Assembly (NCBI GenBank): GCA_001803815.1
Contig: MHEL01000148.1
Coordinates: forward strand, 962 to 6,174
DNA from: Nitrospirae bacterium RBG_19FT_COMBO_42_15
GTDB lineage: Bacteria; Nitrospirota; CAKKRA01; 9FT-COMBO-42-15
DNA: 5,213 nt
Direction: 5' to 3'
Under the pieces are notes generated by a model that did no database searches, was not told the origin of the DNA, and saw nothing but the letters and a program-made list of their open reading frames with translations. The translations under genes were made by a program, and so were the position numbers. Numbering within the stretch: the stretch's first letter is position 1; each line of letters starts with the position of its first letter. Positions 1 through 5,201 of the stretch are shown here, piece by piece.

Positions 1-200
1 GACAAAGAGCTACCGTCATAGGCATCGCTGCCGTTGTTGGCGACATAGTATGTGGCAGCATAGGCATTGTTAGCTGTTAAAAATGCCGTGAGATTCATTG
101 TTAGTAAAAAAAGTGCACATTTAAACATTCTTCTTTTAGCTGTTGCTACCCCTCCCAATATAATAATCAGCATTAATATAAATGACATTGCCTGTAACAT
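1..200 (-). CDS. Secreted protein, probable right-handed beta-helix/DUF1565-like, 5' part only
   Basis: Only the first 66 codons are in the window; the gene continues beyond position 1. The ATG at 198-200 is preceded by AGGAGGGG at 207-214, about 8 nt from the start, and an in-frame TAG lies at 213-215, so this start is the best supported. Residues 25-48 form a textbook signal peptide (MFK, a hydrophobic core, then NNAYA) with likely cleavage before ATYYVANNGSDAYDGSS. Mature N-termini of the pattern YYVxxNGSD are typical of extracellular parallel beta-helix (pectate-lyase-like, DUF1565) proteins; that family call is inference from one short motif. Oddly, residues 1-24 add a second hydrophobic stretch ending in KRR ahead of the signal peptide. 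An internal ATG at 126-128 would give the signal peptide alone but has only a weak purine-rich AAAAGAAGA before it. Expression is probably controlled by the riboswitch and terminator immediately upstream. The substrate or role cannot be read from this fragment. Confidence 0.75.
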   Translation of the reverse strand, partial: MLQAMSFILMLIIILGGVATAKRRMFKCALFLLTMNLTAFLTANNAYAATYYVANNGSDAYDGSSL

Positions 201-206
201 AATTTT

Positions 207-214
207 CCCCTCCT
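207..214 (-). promoter_or_regulatory. Strong Shine-Dalgarno of the secreted protein gene
   Basis: On the minus strand AGGAGGGG is followed by AAAATT and then ATG at 200. It decides the start at 200 over the internal ATG at 128. It lies about 28 nt after the terminator's T-run, so transcripts that stop at the terminator do not include it. Confidence 0.8.
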
Positions 215-241
215 AAAAAAATCTGTGCAATCAAGTTAAAC

Positions 242-301
242 AAAAAAAGCCGCCAAAAGGATTGTTTCCTGATATTATTCAGGAACAAGCTTCTGGCGGC
301 T
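242..301 (-). terminator. Rho-independent terminator, expression platform of the riboswitch
   Basis: On the minus strand the arm 301-279 (AGCCGCCAGAAG, then TTGTTCCTGA) pairs with 272-248 (TCAGGA, then CTTTTGGCGGCT) around a 6-nt loop. The base helix is 12 bp including one G-T wobble. After a small internal loop comes a 10-bp upper helix with one bulged A. The lower stem is GC-rich and runs straight into seven Ts (248-242), so it acts on the minus strand only. It sits about 40 nt before the start codon at 200. The 5' strand overlaps the P1 3' strand of the aptamer (290-295), so the two folds exclude each other. It could also stop read-through from the upstream methyltransferase gene. Confidence 0.9.
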
Positions 302-444
302 CGGCTAACATAAAGACAGTGATGAGTAAAGAGTGAAAGCAGATTCTTTTGTTACCCATCACCCATTACGCATTACCTGTTACTGCCTTTTTAGTTCCGT
401 TGCTCTGCGTCACTGCCTTTCAGCAGGTTTGCTCTGAGCAGAAG
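290..444 (-). promoter_or_regulatory. GEMM-I riboswitch, A20 type (3',3'-cGAMP or c-di-GMP)
   Basis: Read 5' to 3' on the minus strand, the elements match the GEMM-I consensus in order. P1 pairs CTTCTG (444-439) with CAGAAG (295-290). Then comes CAGAGCAAACC (436-426). A helix CTGCT/GGCAG (426-422 with 417-413) is closed by a GAAA tetraloop (421-418). GACGCAGAGC follows (411-402). A long P3 arm pairs CGG (399-397) with CCG (304-302) and CTAA (394-391) with TTAG (308-305). The 3' part is GCCGAGCCGCC (305-295). In Vc2 numbering, position 433 is base 20, 432 is G21, 407 is C46, 406 is A47 and 296 is C92. Base 20 is A here; in the GEMM-I family G20 favours c-di-GMP and A20 is the mark of the cGAMP-responsive subclass described from Geobacter. 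Base 48 is G, whereas Vc2 has A. The GEMM-I call is strong; ligand identity is inferred from one base and some A20 aptamers are promiscuous. It heads the gene for a secreted beta-helix-like protein. Confidence 0.9.
349..383 (-). repeat. Five tandem heptamers inside the riboswitch P3 arm
   Basis: On the minus strand five consecutive 7-mers read GTAACAG, GTAATGC, GTAATGG, GTGATGG and GTAACAA (383 down to 349). They fall in the distal part of P3, outside the conserved aptamer core. Part of the array (361-354, TGATGGGT) can pair with ACTCATCA at 327-320, extending the arm. Replication slippage in a loop that tolerates length change is the likely origin. Confidence 0.75.
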
Positions 445-449
445 GTAGC

Positions 450-478
450 ATTTTATTTTTTATTTTATTATTTGTTTA
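450..478 (-). promoter_or_regulatory. Probable sigma-70 promoter for the riboswitch transcript
   Basis: On the minus strand TAAACA (478-473, 4 of 6 to TTGACA) is separated by 17 nt from TAAAAT (455-450, 5 of 6 to TATAAT). The predicted start falls near 443-445, where the P1 helix of the aptamer begins, so position supports the call. The region is very AT-rich, so chance matches are easy and the exact boxes are uncertain. Confidence 0.5.
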
Positions 479-507
479 GGAGATTGTTGAAAAACCTAAC
501 AATCTCT

Positions 508-519
508 GATTACACAGAT
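508..519 (+). repeat. 12-mer repeat GATTACACAGAT, copy 1
   Basis: An exact copy of the 12-mer, pairing as an inverted repeat with the complement copies at 557-568 and 579-590. It belongs to the internal part of the MITE-like element. Confidence 0.7.
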
Positions 520-528
520 AAAAGATTA

Positions 529-540
529 GATTACACAGAT
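529..540 (+). repeat. 12-mer repeat GATTACACAGAT, copy 2
   Basis: An exact second copy, 21 nt downstream of the first in the same orientation. Confidence 0.7.
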
Positions 541-556
541 TAAAACTCCTCAAAAT

Positions 557-568
557 ATCTGTGTAATC
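557..568 (-). repeat. 12-mer repeat, inverted copy 3
   Basis: ATCTGTGTAATC on the plus strand is the exact complement of copies 1 and 2. Confidence 0.7.
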
Positions 569-578
569 ATTTTTTCTA

Positions 579-590
579 ATCTGTGTAATC
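579..590 (-). repeat. 12-mer repeat, inverted copy 4
   Basis: An exact inverted copy, 22 nt after copy 3. The near-equal spacing of the two pairs (21 and 22 nt) makes the whole block 508-590 an imperfect palindrome. Confidence 0.7.
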
Positions 591-625
591 AAGGCTGTTG
601 ATGACTTTTTCAACAGCCTGTTAGG

Positions 626-725
626 TAAGATAATCCCTCCCCCTCCGCACCTATTTCTGTGTAATCAAACAATGGGATTTCCATCTCATTCAAATCTTAT
701 CACCTTTTGTCTTTGATTTCAATAT
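626..725. other. Intergenic tail after the methyltransferase gene
   Basis: About 100 nt downstream of the methyltransferase stop. Apart from the one 12-mer variant it shows only a short pyrimidine run and no GC stem with a T-run on the minus strand, so no intrinsic terminator for the upstream operon is seen here. Transcription may continue to the hairpins of the MITE-like element or to the riboswitch terminator at 242-301. Confidence 0.4.
655..666 (-). repeat. 12-mer repeat, inverted copy 5 (one mismatch), outside the element
   Basis: TTCTGTGTAATC differs from the consensus by one base and lies about 30 nt outside the MITE-like element. A sixth variant, ATCTGTGCAATC, is at 221-232 between the terminator and the Shine-Dalgarno of the secreted protein gene. 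Copies outside the element suggest a sequence dispersed in its own right. Confidence 0.55.
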
Positions 726-1742
726 CTACTTGCGGCCCACTATAACCGACTCATTGCCATTTACAAAAAGGTAGACATTTGTCTTCATCCCAACACGGTG
801 AAACTCTGCCTCTACCTCCTCTGGCCGCAGGAAATAATTGCCCTGAACATGCTCGCCAAGATTCTGGAATGCCATGCCGCGCCTGCTCGGGTCGCGCAAA
901 TCAGAACGGTTCTTTGGCCAGTTCGGCTCCCAGATAACAGCAGAGCCTCCGTCTTTCAGGTGTTCTTTGAATAAACGAAATACATTTTCCTTCTCATCCC
1001 ATACATGATGCAAAGCGCGGTTCATGGCAATCAAATCAACAGGCTCATTAACTGTAAATTTATGGATATCGCCTTTCATAAATTTCAGCCGATTATCAAG
1101 GCCATCCTTCTTTGCGAGTCTTGCGGCATGGTTTATATTCTCCTCAAACCCGTCAAGGCCAATGCCGCGCAGGTGAGGGAAGCGAAGCGCCATCCTTCTT
1201 AGATACCAGCCGTTGCCGCAGCCAAGATCAACAGCAAGGCCGCCTTTTTTATCTGTCTCATTGTAAACAGGCACATTCGGCAATATCTGCTGTTCAAACA
1301 CGCTTGCAAACATTGCCTCAAGCATTGGGCCAAAGAGATGAAGAATGCTTTCACGCTCTGTAAGCACCTTTTCTCCTGGACGCTCGCCGCTTTTAATCAA
1401 TGTTGCTGTCCTCTCTGCCATGTGCGCAGAAAGCACTGACTGCACTGCAAATGGCATTAGTGTGCCTTGTGTTTCTGGGACAAAGGCCTTGCCAAGCTCT
1501 GTTAATTGGAATTTTCCATCAGCCTCATCCAGCAAACCAAATGCAAATGCAGCATCGCACCAGCGAAGCAAATAATCCTTATCCAGACCAGTTTTTGCTG
1601 AAAGCTCATCCGGCGCTGCATTTTTCATTTCAGCTAATGTTGAAAAAATTGGATTGGCTATACCGATATACGCTACACTAAGCGCCATTGCCCCCTGCAT
1701 CTGCGCCATAACCTGACCGCGAAGCTCTTGTGAAATGCTCAT
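726..1742 (-). CDS. Class I SAM-dependent methyltransferase with N-terminal winged-helix-like region
   Basis: The 338-residue product is a soluble Rossmann-fold methyltransferase. Residues 1 to about 95 are helical and look like the dimerisation/winged-helix part of small-molecule O-methyltransferases (ELSAKTGLDKDYLLRW at 46-61, then FGLLDEADGKFQLTELGKAF). Motif I is VDLGCGNG at 171-178. The acidic residue expected after strand 2 is D197 (GIGLDGF), and GDIHKF at 224-229 follows strand 3. IAMNRALHHVWDE at 238-250 is the strand-4 region, with H245/H246 near the active site in related enzymes. GGSAVIWEPNWP at 265-276 is strand 5. The ATG follows AAAGGAGAG at a normal distance. It lies 31 bp after ksgA and is probably co-transcribed with it. 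By eye its codons are richer in G and C than those of ksgA and glgP, a possible sign of separate origin. The substrate is unknown; hydroxyneurosporene- or quinone-type methyl acceptors are possible by family, but nothing here decides it. Confidence 0.85.
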   Translation of the reverse strand: MSISQELRGQVMAQMQGAMALSVAYIGIANPIFSTLAEMKNAAPDELSAKTGLDKDYLLRWCDAAFAFGLLDEADGKFQLTELGKAFVPETQGTLMPFAVQSVLSAHMAERTATLIKSGERPGEKVLTERESILHLFGPMLEAMFASVFEQQILPNVPVYNETDKKGGLAVDLGCGNGWYLRRMALRFPHLRGIGLDGFEENINHAARLAKKDGLDNRLKFMKGDIHKFTVNEPVDLIAMNRALHHVWDEKENVFRLFKEHLKDGGSAVIWEPNWPKNRSDLRDPSRRGMAFQNLGEHVQGNYFLRPEEVEAEFHRVGMKTNVYLFVNGNESVIVGRK

Positions 1743-1773
1743 TGATATTCTCTCCTTTTAATAAGACTATATT

Positions 1774-2574
1774 TTACAAACTATATAGAGTATCAGCCAA
1801 TCTTGCAAACTCTCCAATACTCAATGTCTCTCCCCTTCTTTTTGGGTCTATACCTATTTTAGCAAAGACAGAGTCAAGGGCATTATCAGTTATGCTTGGA
1901 AGGTTGGCTGCCTTTAAGGCGTTTCTTAATGTCTTTCTCCTCTGGTTGAATGCTGCCCTTACTACCTTAAAAAAAAACTCCTCATCTAATACCTCAACCC
2001 TTCTATTTTTTAATATGCTAAAGGATACCACTGCTGATTCTACCTTTGGCCTTGGATGAAAGGCAGAAGGAGGCACAATAAAATTCATTGCTGGCTCTGC
2101 ATAGAACTGCACTGCTATGGAAAGAACGCCATAGTCCTTTCCGCCGGGATTAGCAGCAACCCTCTCTGCAACCTCACGCTGCATCATCAGCGTCATTGAG
2201 ATAATCTTATCCCTTGATTCAAGGAGATGAAAGATTATTGGAGTTGTTATATAATAAGGAAGGTTTGCAGCAACCTTAAACCTGCCCTCTATTTCATTGA
2301 AAGAAAATTTCAGCGCATCCTTTGCTATTATTTCAATATTGTTAAAACTGCCAAACTCCTCTATTAACTTATCTATCAATCTTTCGTCTATCTCTATTGC
2401 AATTACCCTCTTTGCCCTTTCTGCAAGAAGCCTTGTGAGTATTCCATTGCCAGGGCCTATTTCAACGACTGTATCATCTTTTGATATATTCGCTGCGTCA
2501 ACAATATTCCTTGCAATATTTGTGTCTGTAAGAAAATGCTGGCCAAGCGATTTTTTGGGGCTGACATACATCAT
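1774..2574 (-). CDS. ksgA: 16S rRNA (adenine1518-N6/adenine1519-N6)-dimethyltransferase KsgA
   Basis: This enzyme dimethylates two adjacent adenines in helix 45 of 16S rRNA, using S-adenosylmethionine, late in assembly of the 30S subunit. The 266-residue length is normal for the family. KKSLGQHFL at 7-15 is the classic N-terminus. Motif I is VEIGPGNG at 37-44, AIEID at 59-63 holds the ribose-binding acid, and D86 lies in AKDAL. The catalytic motif is NLPYYIT at 104-110. FHPRPKV at 172-178 and FNQRRKTLRNAL at 209-220 are further family signatures, and RGETLSIGEFARLAD closes the C-terminal helical domain. The start is the first of two consecutive ATG codons, with an in-frame TAA three codons upstream. 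No Shine-Dalgarno is visible. It begins 28 bp after the phosphorylase stop, so it may be coupled to that gene or read from a leaderless transcript. Codons 200-202 contain a run of nine Ts on the coding strand. Confidence 0.97.
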   Translation of the reverse strand: MMYVSPKKSLGQHFLTDTNIARNIVDAANISKDDTVVEIGPGNGILTRLLAERAKRVIAIEIDERLIDKLIEEFGSFNNIEIIAKDALKFSFNEIEGRFKVAANLPYYITTPIIFHLLESRDKIISMTLMMQREVAERVAANPGGKDYGVLSIAVQFYAEPAMNFIVPPSAFHPRPKVESAVVSFSILKNRRVEVLDEEFFFKVVRAAFNQRRKTLRNALKAANLPSITDNALDSVFAKIGIDPKRRGETLSIGEFARLADTLYSL

Positions 2575-2579
2575 AATAT

Positions 2580-2585
2580 ATTATA
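2580..2585 (-). promoter_or_regulatory. Possible -10 box giving a leaderless ksgA transcript
   Basis: A perfect TATAAT on the minus strand ends 5 nt before the ksgA ATG, so its start site would fall on or next to the start codon. No good -35 box lies 16-18 nt upstream, and the surroundings are AT-rich, so chance is a real alternative. Confidence 0.3.
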
Positions 2586-2602
2586 TATGGTAACTATACT
2601 AA

Positions 2603-5092
2603 CTATATATTCTCAATATACCTGCTTCTTAAAAGCCCCATATCATATTTACTTCCTATAAAGGGATGAGAAGGAACCACCATAAAACTGAAGCCCTTCC
2701 AGCCGTCTTTTAAGTTGACCCTTGTTGTATATGTATAAAAACCTTCCCATATCTCACCCTCTGGCGTCATTTGAATCATCCTATTGCAATAGCAGCTGTT
2801 TTCTTCATCCACTTTTCCATTGCATACTTCAACAAAAACATCTGAAGGAGAAATCGGCCCTAAATCCACTGTTAGTATCATCTCAGCAAAGGGCTCTTCT
2901 GCTTTCTCTTCTATCCGTTTGTGGATATTAACTATCTTTATATATTTCCAGTTCTCTTTCATCCATAGCTTCCAGTCAGCTAATTCTTTTGCCTTGGCAT
3001 AATTCTTCATAACAAGCTGCCGCCACCTCTCTGAGGCAGGGATATAAGAATTTTCAGTATAATCCTTTACCATCCTGTGGGAACTGAATATTGGCGTTAT
3101 GTTTTCAATAGAGCTTTTCATCATCTTTATCCAGCGGTGCGGCACGTCATTTTCATCCCTTTCATAATACATGGGGATTATCTTTTCCTCCAATATCTTA
3201 TAAAGCTCATTTACATCCCTTTTATCCTGTTCACCTTCAGATAAATCTCCTCTTTCATCTCCAATTGCCCATCCAGTATCGCTGTTGTAGCCCTCCGGCC
3301 ACCATCCGTCTAATACGCTCAGATTTATAACTCCGTTTACAGCAGCCTTCTGCCCGCTTGTGCCGCTTGCCTCAAGGGGCTTTCTTGGCGTATTAAGCCA
3401 TACCTCAGCGCCTGAAATCAAATACTTTGCAATACCCATATCATAACCCTTAAGAAAAACTATCCTGCCTGCAAACTCTGGATGCTGCGATATTCTGTAA
3501 ACATCCTCTATCAGCTTCTGCCCAGGCCTGTCATCAGGGTGAGCCTTTCCGCTAAAGATAATCTGAACAGGGAATCTGGCGTTATTAATAATTGCATTTA
3601 ATCTGTCAATATCCCTAAAAATGAGGTCTGCCCTCTTATATGTGGCAAATCTTCTTGCAAAGCATATTGTAAGGGCATCTGGATTTAAGTTAAAAGAGGC
3701 GGCTGTGTTATTTTCTATTTTTTCAATCATCTTCTTTTTAAGAATATTATGCGCATCCCACAATTCCTTATCAGGTATATCATGAATCCTTTGCCACTTT
3801 TTGCGGTCATCTATCTTCTCTTTCCAGTCGCTTTCAAGATACCTGTCAAAAAGGTCCTCCATCTCTGACGCAAGCCATGTCCTTGTATGAATGCCGTTTG
3901 TAATATGATGTATCGGAATATAATTAGACGGAACATTATGCCATAGATCATTCCACATCCTCCTTGATGTAGATGCATGGAGCATGCTGACGCCGTTGCG
4001 GAATGATGATATCTGCATTGCCAAAACAGTGAGGCTGAAGAGGTCAGAGCCCTCTTTCATAACACGGAGGCCGAGGTCCATAAACTCATGGTGTTTTATT
4101 CCATTCTTTTTAAGATAGCCCCTGAAATATCTATCCATTAAAAAAAGCGAGAACGCATCATTGCCGGCTGGAACAGGGGTATGCGTTGTAAATACAGTCT
4201 TTGCTTTTATAACCTCAAGCGCCTCGTAAAAACTCAGCCTCTCTCTCTGCATTAGCCTTATAATTCTTTCAAGGATAAGAAAGGCGGAATGGCCTTCATT
4301 CATGTGCCAGACCGAAGGTTTAAAACCCATTATATGGACAGCCCTTGCGCCGCCGATGCCAAGAAGTATCTCCTGTGATATCCGCATCTCTTCTCCGCCG
4401 CCATAGAGTTTGTATGTGAGCTGCCTGTCTTCTGATATATTTTCTTTAATATCTGAATCAAGCAAATATAATGAAATGCGGCCTATCTCCATCTTCCATA
4501 CCTTTGCAAATAATTCTCTGTCTGCAAGTTCAATACTAATTATGAGGTCTTCGCCCTTATCATTTTTTACAGGCGCAACAGGCATATCTTCAATTAGATG
4601 TTTTTCATAGGCCGCATGCTGTATGCCATTTTCATCAATAAGCTGGATAAAATAACCCTGCCTGTAAAGAAGCCCGACTCCGATTAATGGAATGCCTAAA
4701 TCGCTCGCAGATTTTAAATGGTCGCCTGCTAATATGCCGAGGCCGCCTGCATAAATTGGAAGAGTGGCGTCTATGCCGAATTCAGGTGAGATATAGACAA
4801 CAGAAAAACCATTATTATCTTTGTATTTCTCAGAAAACCATGCCTTCTCTCCCTTCATATATGAATCAAAATCAGCTATTACCTTTTTACTCAGGTTCGC
4901 GACATCTTCTCTTGAAAAGGCGTCTCTAAGCTCTGAATCCTTTATCCTCTTTAAAAATAATACAGGGTTATTCCCGCATTCACTCCACAATGCCGGGTGG
5001 ATGATTTCAAAAAACCTCTTTGCATCCCTGTTCCAGCACCACCAGAGATTATTAGCAAGCCTCTTTAAATCTGACAAAAAGTTCTCAATCAA
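2603..5092 (-). CDS. glgP: Alpha-glucan (glycogen/maltodextrin) phosphorylase, GT35, DUF3417 type
   Basis: This cytoplasmic enzyme removes terminal alpha-1,4-linked glucose from glycogen or maltodextrin with phosphate, releasing glucose-1-phosphate; it needs pyridoxal phosphate. The 829 residues fit the shorter bacterial/archaeal alpha-glucan phosphorylase branch rather than E. coli GlgP. Residues 1 to about 95 are the DUF3417-type N-terminus (LANNLWWCW at 12-20). Family landmarks follow: YAGGLGILAGDHLKSASDLG at 114-133, HMNEGHSAF at 263-271, TTHTPVPAGND at 302-312, HITNGIH at 396-402, ARRFATYKRADL at 479-490 and GKAHPDDRPGQ at 515-525. EASGTSGQKAAVNG at 574-587 holds the cofactor lysine, K582. 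The last 90 residues look like a beta-rich C-terminal extension. The start is TTG at 5090-5092 behind AGGAGG; an in-frame TGA lies six codons upstream and no upstream ATG, GTG or TTG fits. It heads the gene row with ksgA and the methyltransferase. Confidence 0.95.
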   Translation of the reverse strand: MIENFLSDLKRLANNLWWCWNRDAKRFFEIIHPALWSECGNNPVLFLKRIKDSELRDAFSREDVANLSKKVIADFDSYMKGEKAWFSEKYKDNNGFSVVYISPEFGIDATLPIYAGGLGILAGDHLKSASDLGIPLIGVGLLYRQGYFIQLIDENGIQHAAYEKHLIEDMPVAPVKNDKGEDLIISIELADRELFAKVWKMEIGRISLYLLDSDIKENISEDRQLTYKLYGGGEEMRISQEILLGIGGARAVHIMGFKPSVWHMNEGHSAFLILERIIRLMQRERLSFYEALEVIKAKTVFTTHTPVPAGNDAFSLFLMDRYFRGYLKKNGIKHHEFMDLGLRVMKEGSDLFSLTVLAMQISSFRNGVSMLHASTSRRMWNDLWHNVPSNYIPIHHITNGIHTRTWLASEMEDLFDRYLESDWKEKIDDRKKWQRIHDIPDKELWDAHNILKKKMIEKIENNTAASFNLNPDALTICFARRFATYKRADLIFRDIDRLNAIINNARFPVQIIFSGKAHPDDRPGQKLIEDVYRISQHPEFAGRIVFLKGYDMGIAKYLISGAEVWLNTPRKPLEASGTSGQKAAVNGVINLSVLDGWWPEGYNSDTGWAIGDERGDLSEGEQDKRDVNELYKILEEKIIPMYYERDENDVPHRWIKMMKSSIENITPIFSSHRMVKDYTENSYIPASERWRQLVMKNYAKAKELADWKLWMKENWKYIKIVNIHKRIEEKAEEPFAEMILTVDLGPISPSDVFVEVCNGKVDEENSCYCNRMIQMTPEGEIWEGFYTYTTRVNLKDGWKGFSFMVVPSHPFIGSKYDMGLLRSRYIENI

Positions 5093-5098
5093 GACAAT

Positions 5099-5104
5099 CC
5101 TCCT
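5099..5104 (-). promoter_or_regulatory. Shine-Dalgarno fixing the TTG start of the phosphorylase gene
   Basis: AGGAGG on the minus strand is followed by ATTGTC and then the TTG start, a 6-nt spacing. The perfect ribosome site may compensate for the weak start codon. Confidence 0.85.
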
Positions 5105-5140
5105 GATTCAAAAACATGATTGGATATTTTCTGCTGTAGG

Positions 5141-5158
5141 GGCACAGCATGCTGTGCC
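5141..5158. repeat. Perfect 18-bp palindrome in the phosphorylase leader
   Basis: GGCACAGCATGCTGTGCC equals its own complement. It can form a GC-rich hairpin in the predicted 5' leader. Neither strand has a T-run after it, so it is not an intrinsic terminator. It could be an operator for a dimeric regulator or a member of a dispersed palindromic repeat family; one copy cannot tell these apart. Confidence 0.7.
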
Positions 5159-5172
5159 ATTCTTATACGGAT

Positions 5173-5201
5173 ATTATATGTCAAAGAAATAAAATTGAAA
5201 A
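5173..5201 (-). promoter_or_regulatory. Probable sigma-70 promoter upstream of the phosphorylase gene
   Basis: On the minus strand TTTTCA (5201-5196, 4 of 6 to TTGACA) lies 17 nt before a perfect TATAAT (5178-5173). The start would fall near 5166, giving a leader of about 70 nt that contains the 18-bp palindrome. The AT-rich context limits confidence. Confidence 0.45.

Larger units (their letters stand above)
476..625. repeat. MITE-like nested inverted-repeat element
   Basis: The ends AGATTGTTGAAAAA (481-494) and the complement of TTTTTCAACAGCCT (606-619) agree at 12 of 14 positions, giving terminal inverted repeats. TTAGG occurs just outside on both sides (476-480 and 621-625), a possible target duplication, although one extra G at 620 spoils the symmetry. 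Each end also folds alone: GAGATTGTT/AACAATCTC (480-488 with 498-506) and AGGCTGTTGA/TCAACAGCCT (592-601 with 610-619). Between them, two GATTACACAGAT copies face two reverse-complement copies. There is no credible coding capacity. A non-autonomous transposable or dispersed palindromic element is the best reading; no matching transposase is in the window. Confidence 0.5.

Noticed and set aside
349..543. Plus-strand 64-codon reading frame
   Set aside because: It runs antisense through the riboswitch, the promoter and the MITE-like repeat, has no Shine-Dalgarno, and its sequence is explained by those elements.
592..619. Hairpin AGGCTGTTGA/TCAACAGCCT as an intrinsic terminator
   Set aside because: The T-rich stretch is in the loop and no T-run follows the stem on either strand. 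It fits better as one end of the inverted-repeat element.
508..666. CRISPR array made of the 12-mer copies
   Set aside because: The units are too short, occur in both orientations and lack regular spacers; no cas gene is present.
5179..5184. Perfect TTGACA on the minus strand as the -35 box of the phosphorylase promoter
   Set aside because: At 17-nt spacing the -10 position reads AATGGC, and the good TATAAT directly abuts it on the downstream side. The pair TTTTCA-N17-TATAAT fits better.
4821..5192. Plus-strand 123-codon reading frame
   Set aside because: It is antisense to the strongly supported phosphorylase gene and its leader and shows no recognisable protein features; the other plus-strand frames inside 726-5092 are shadows for the same reason.
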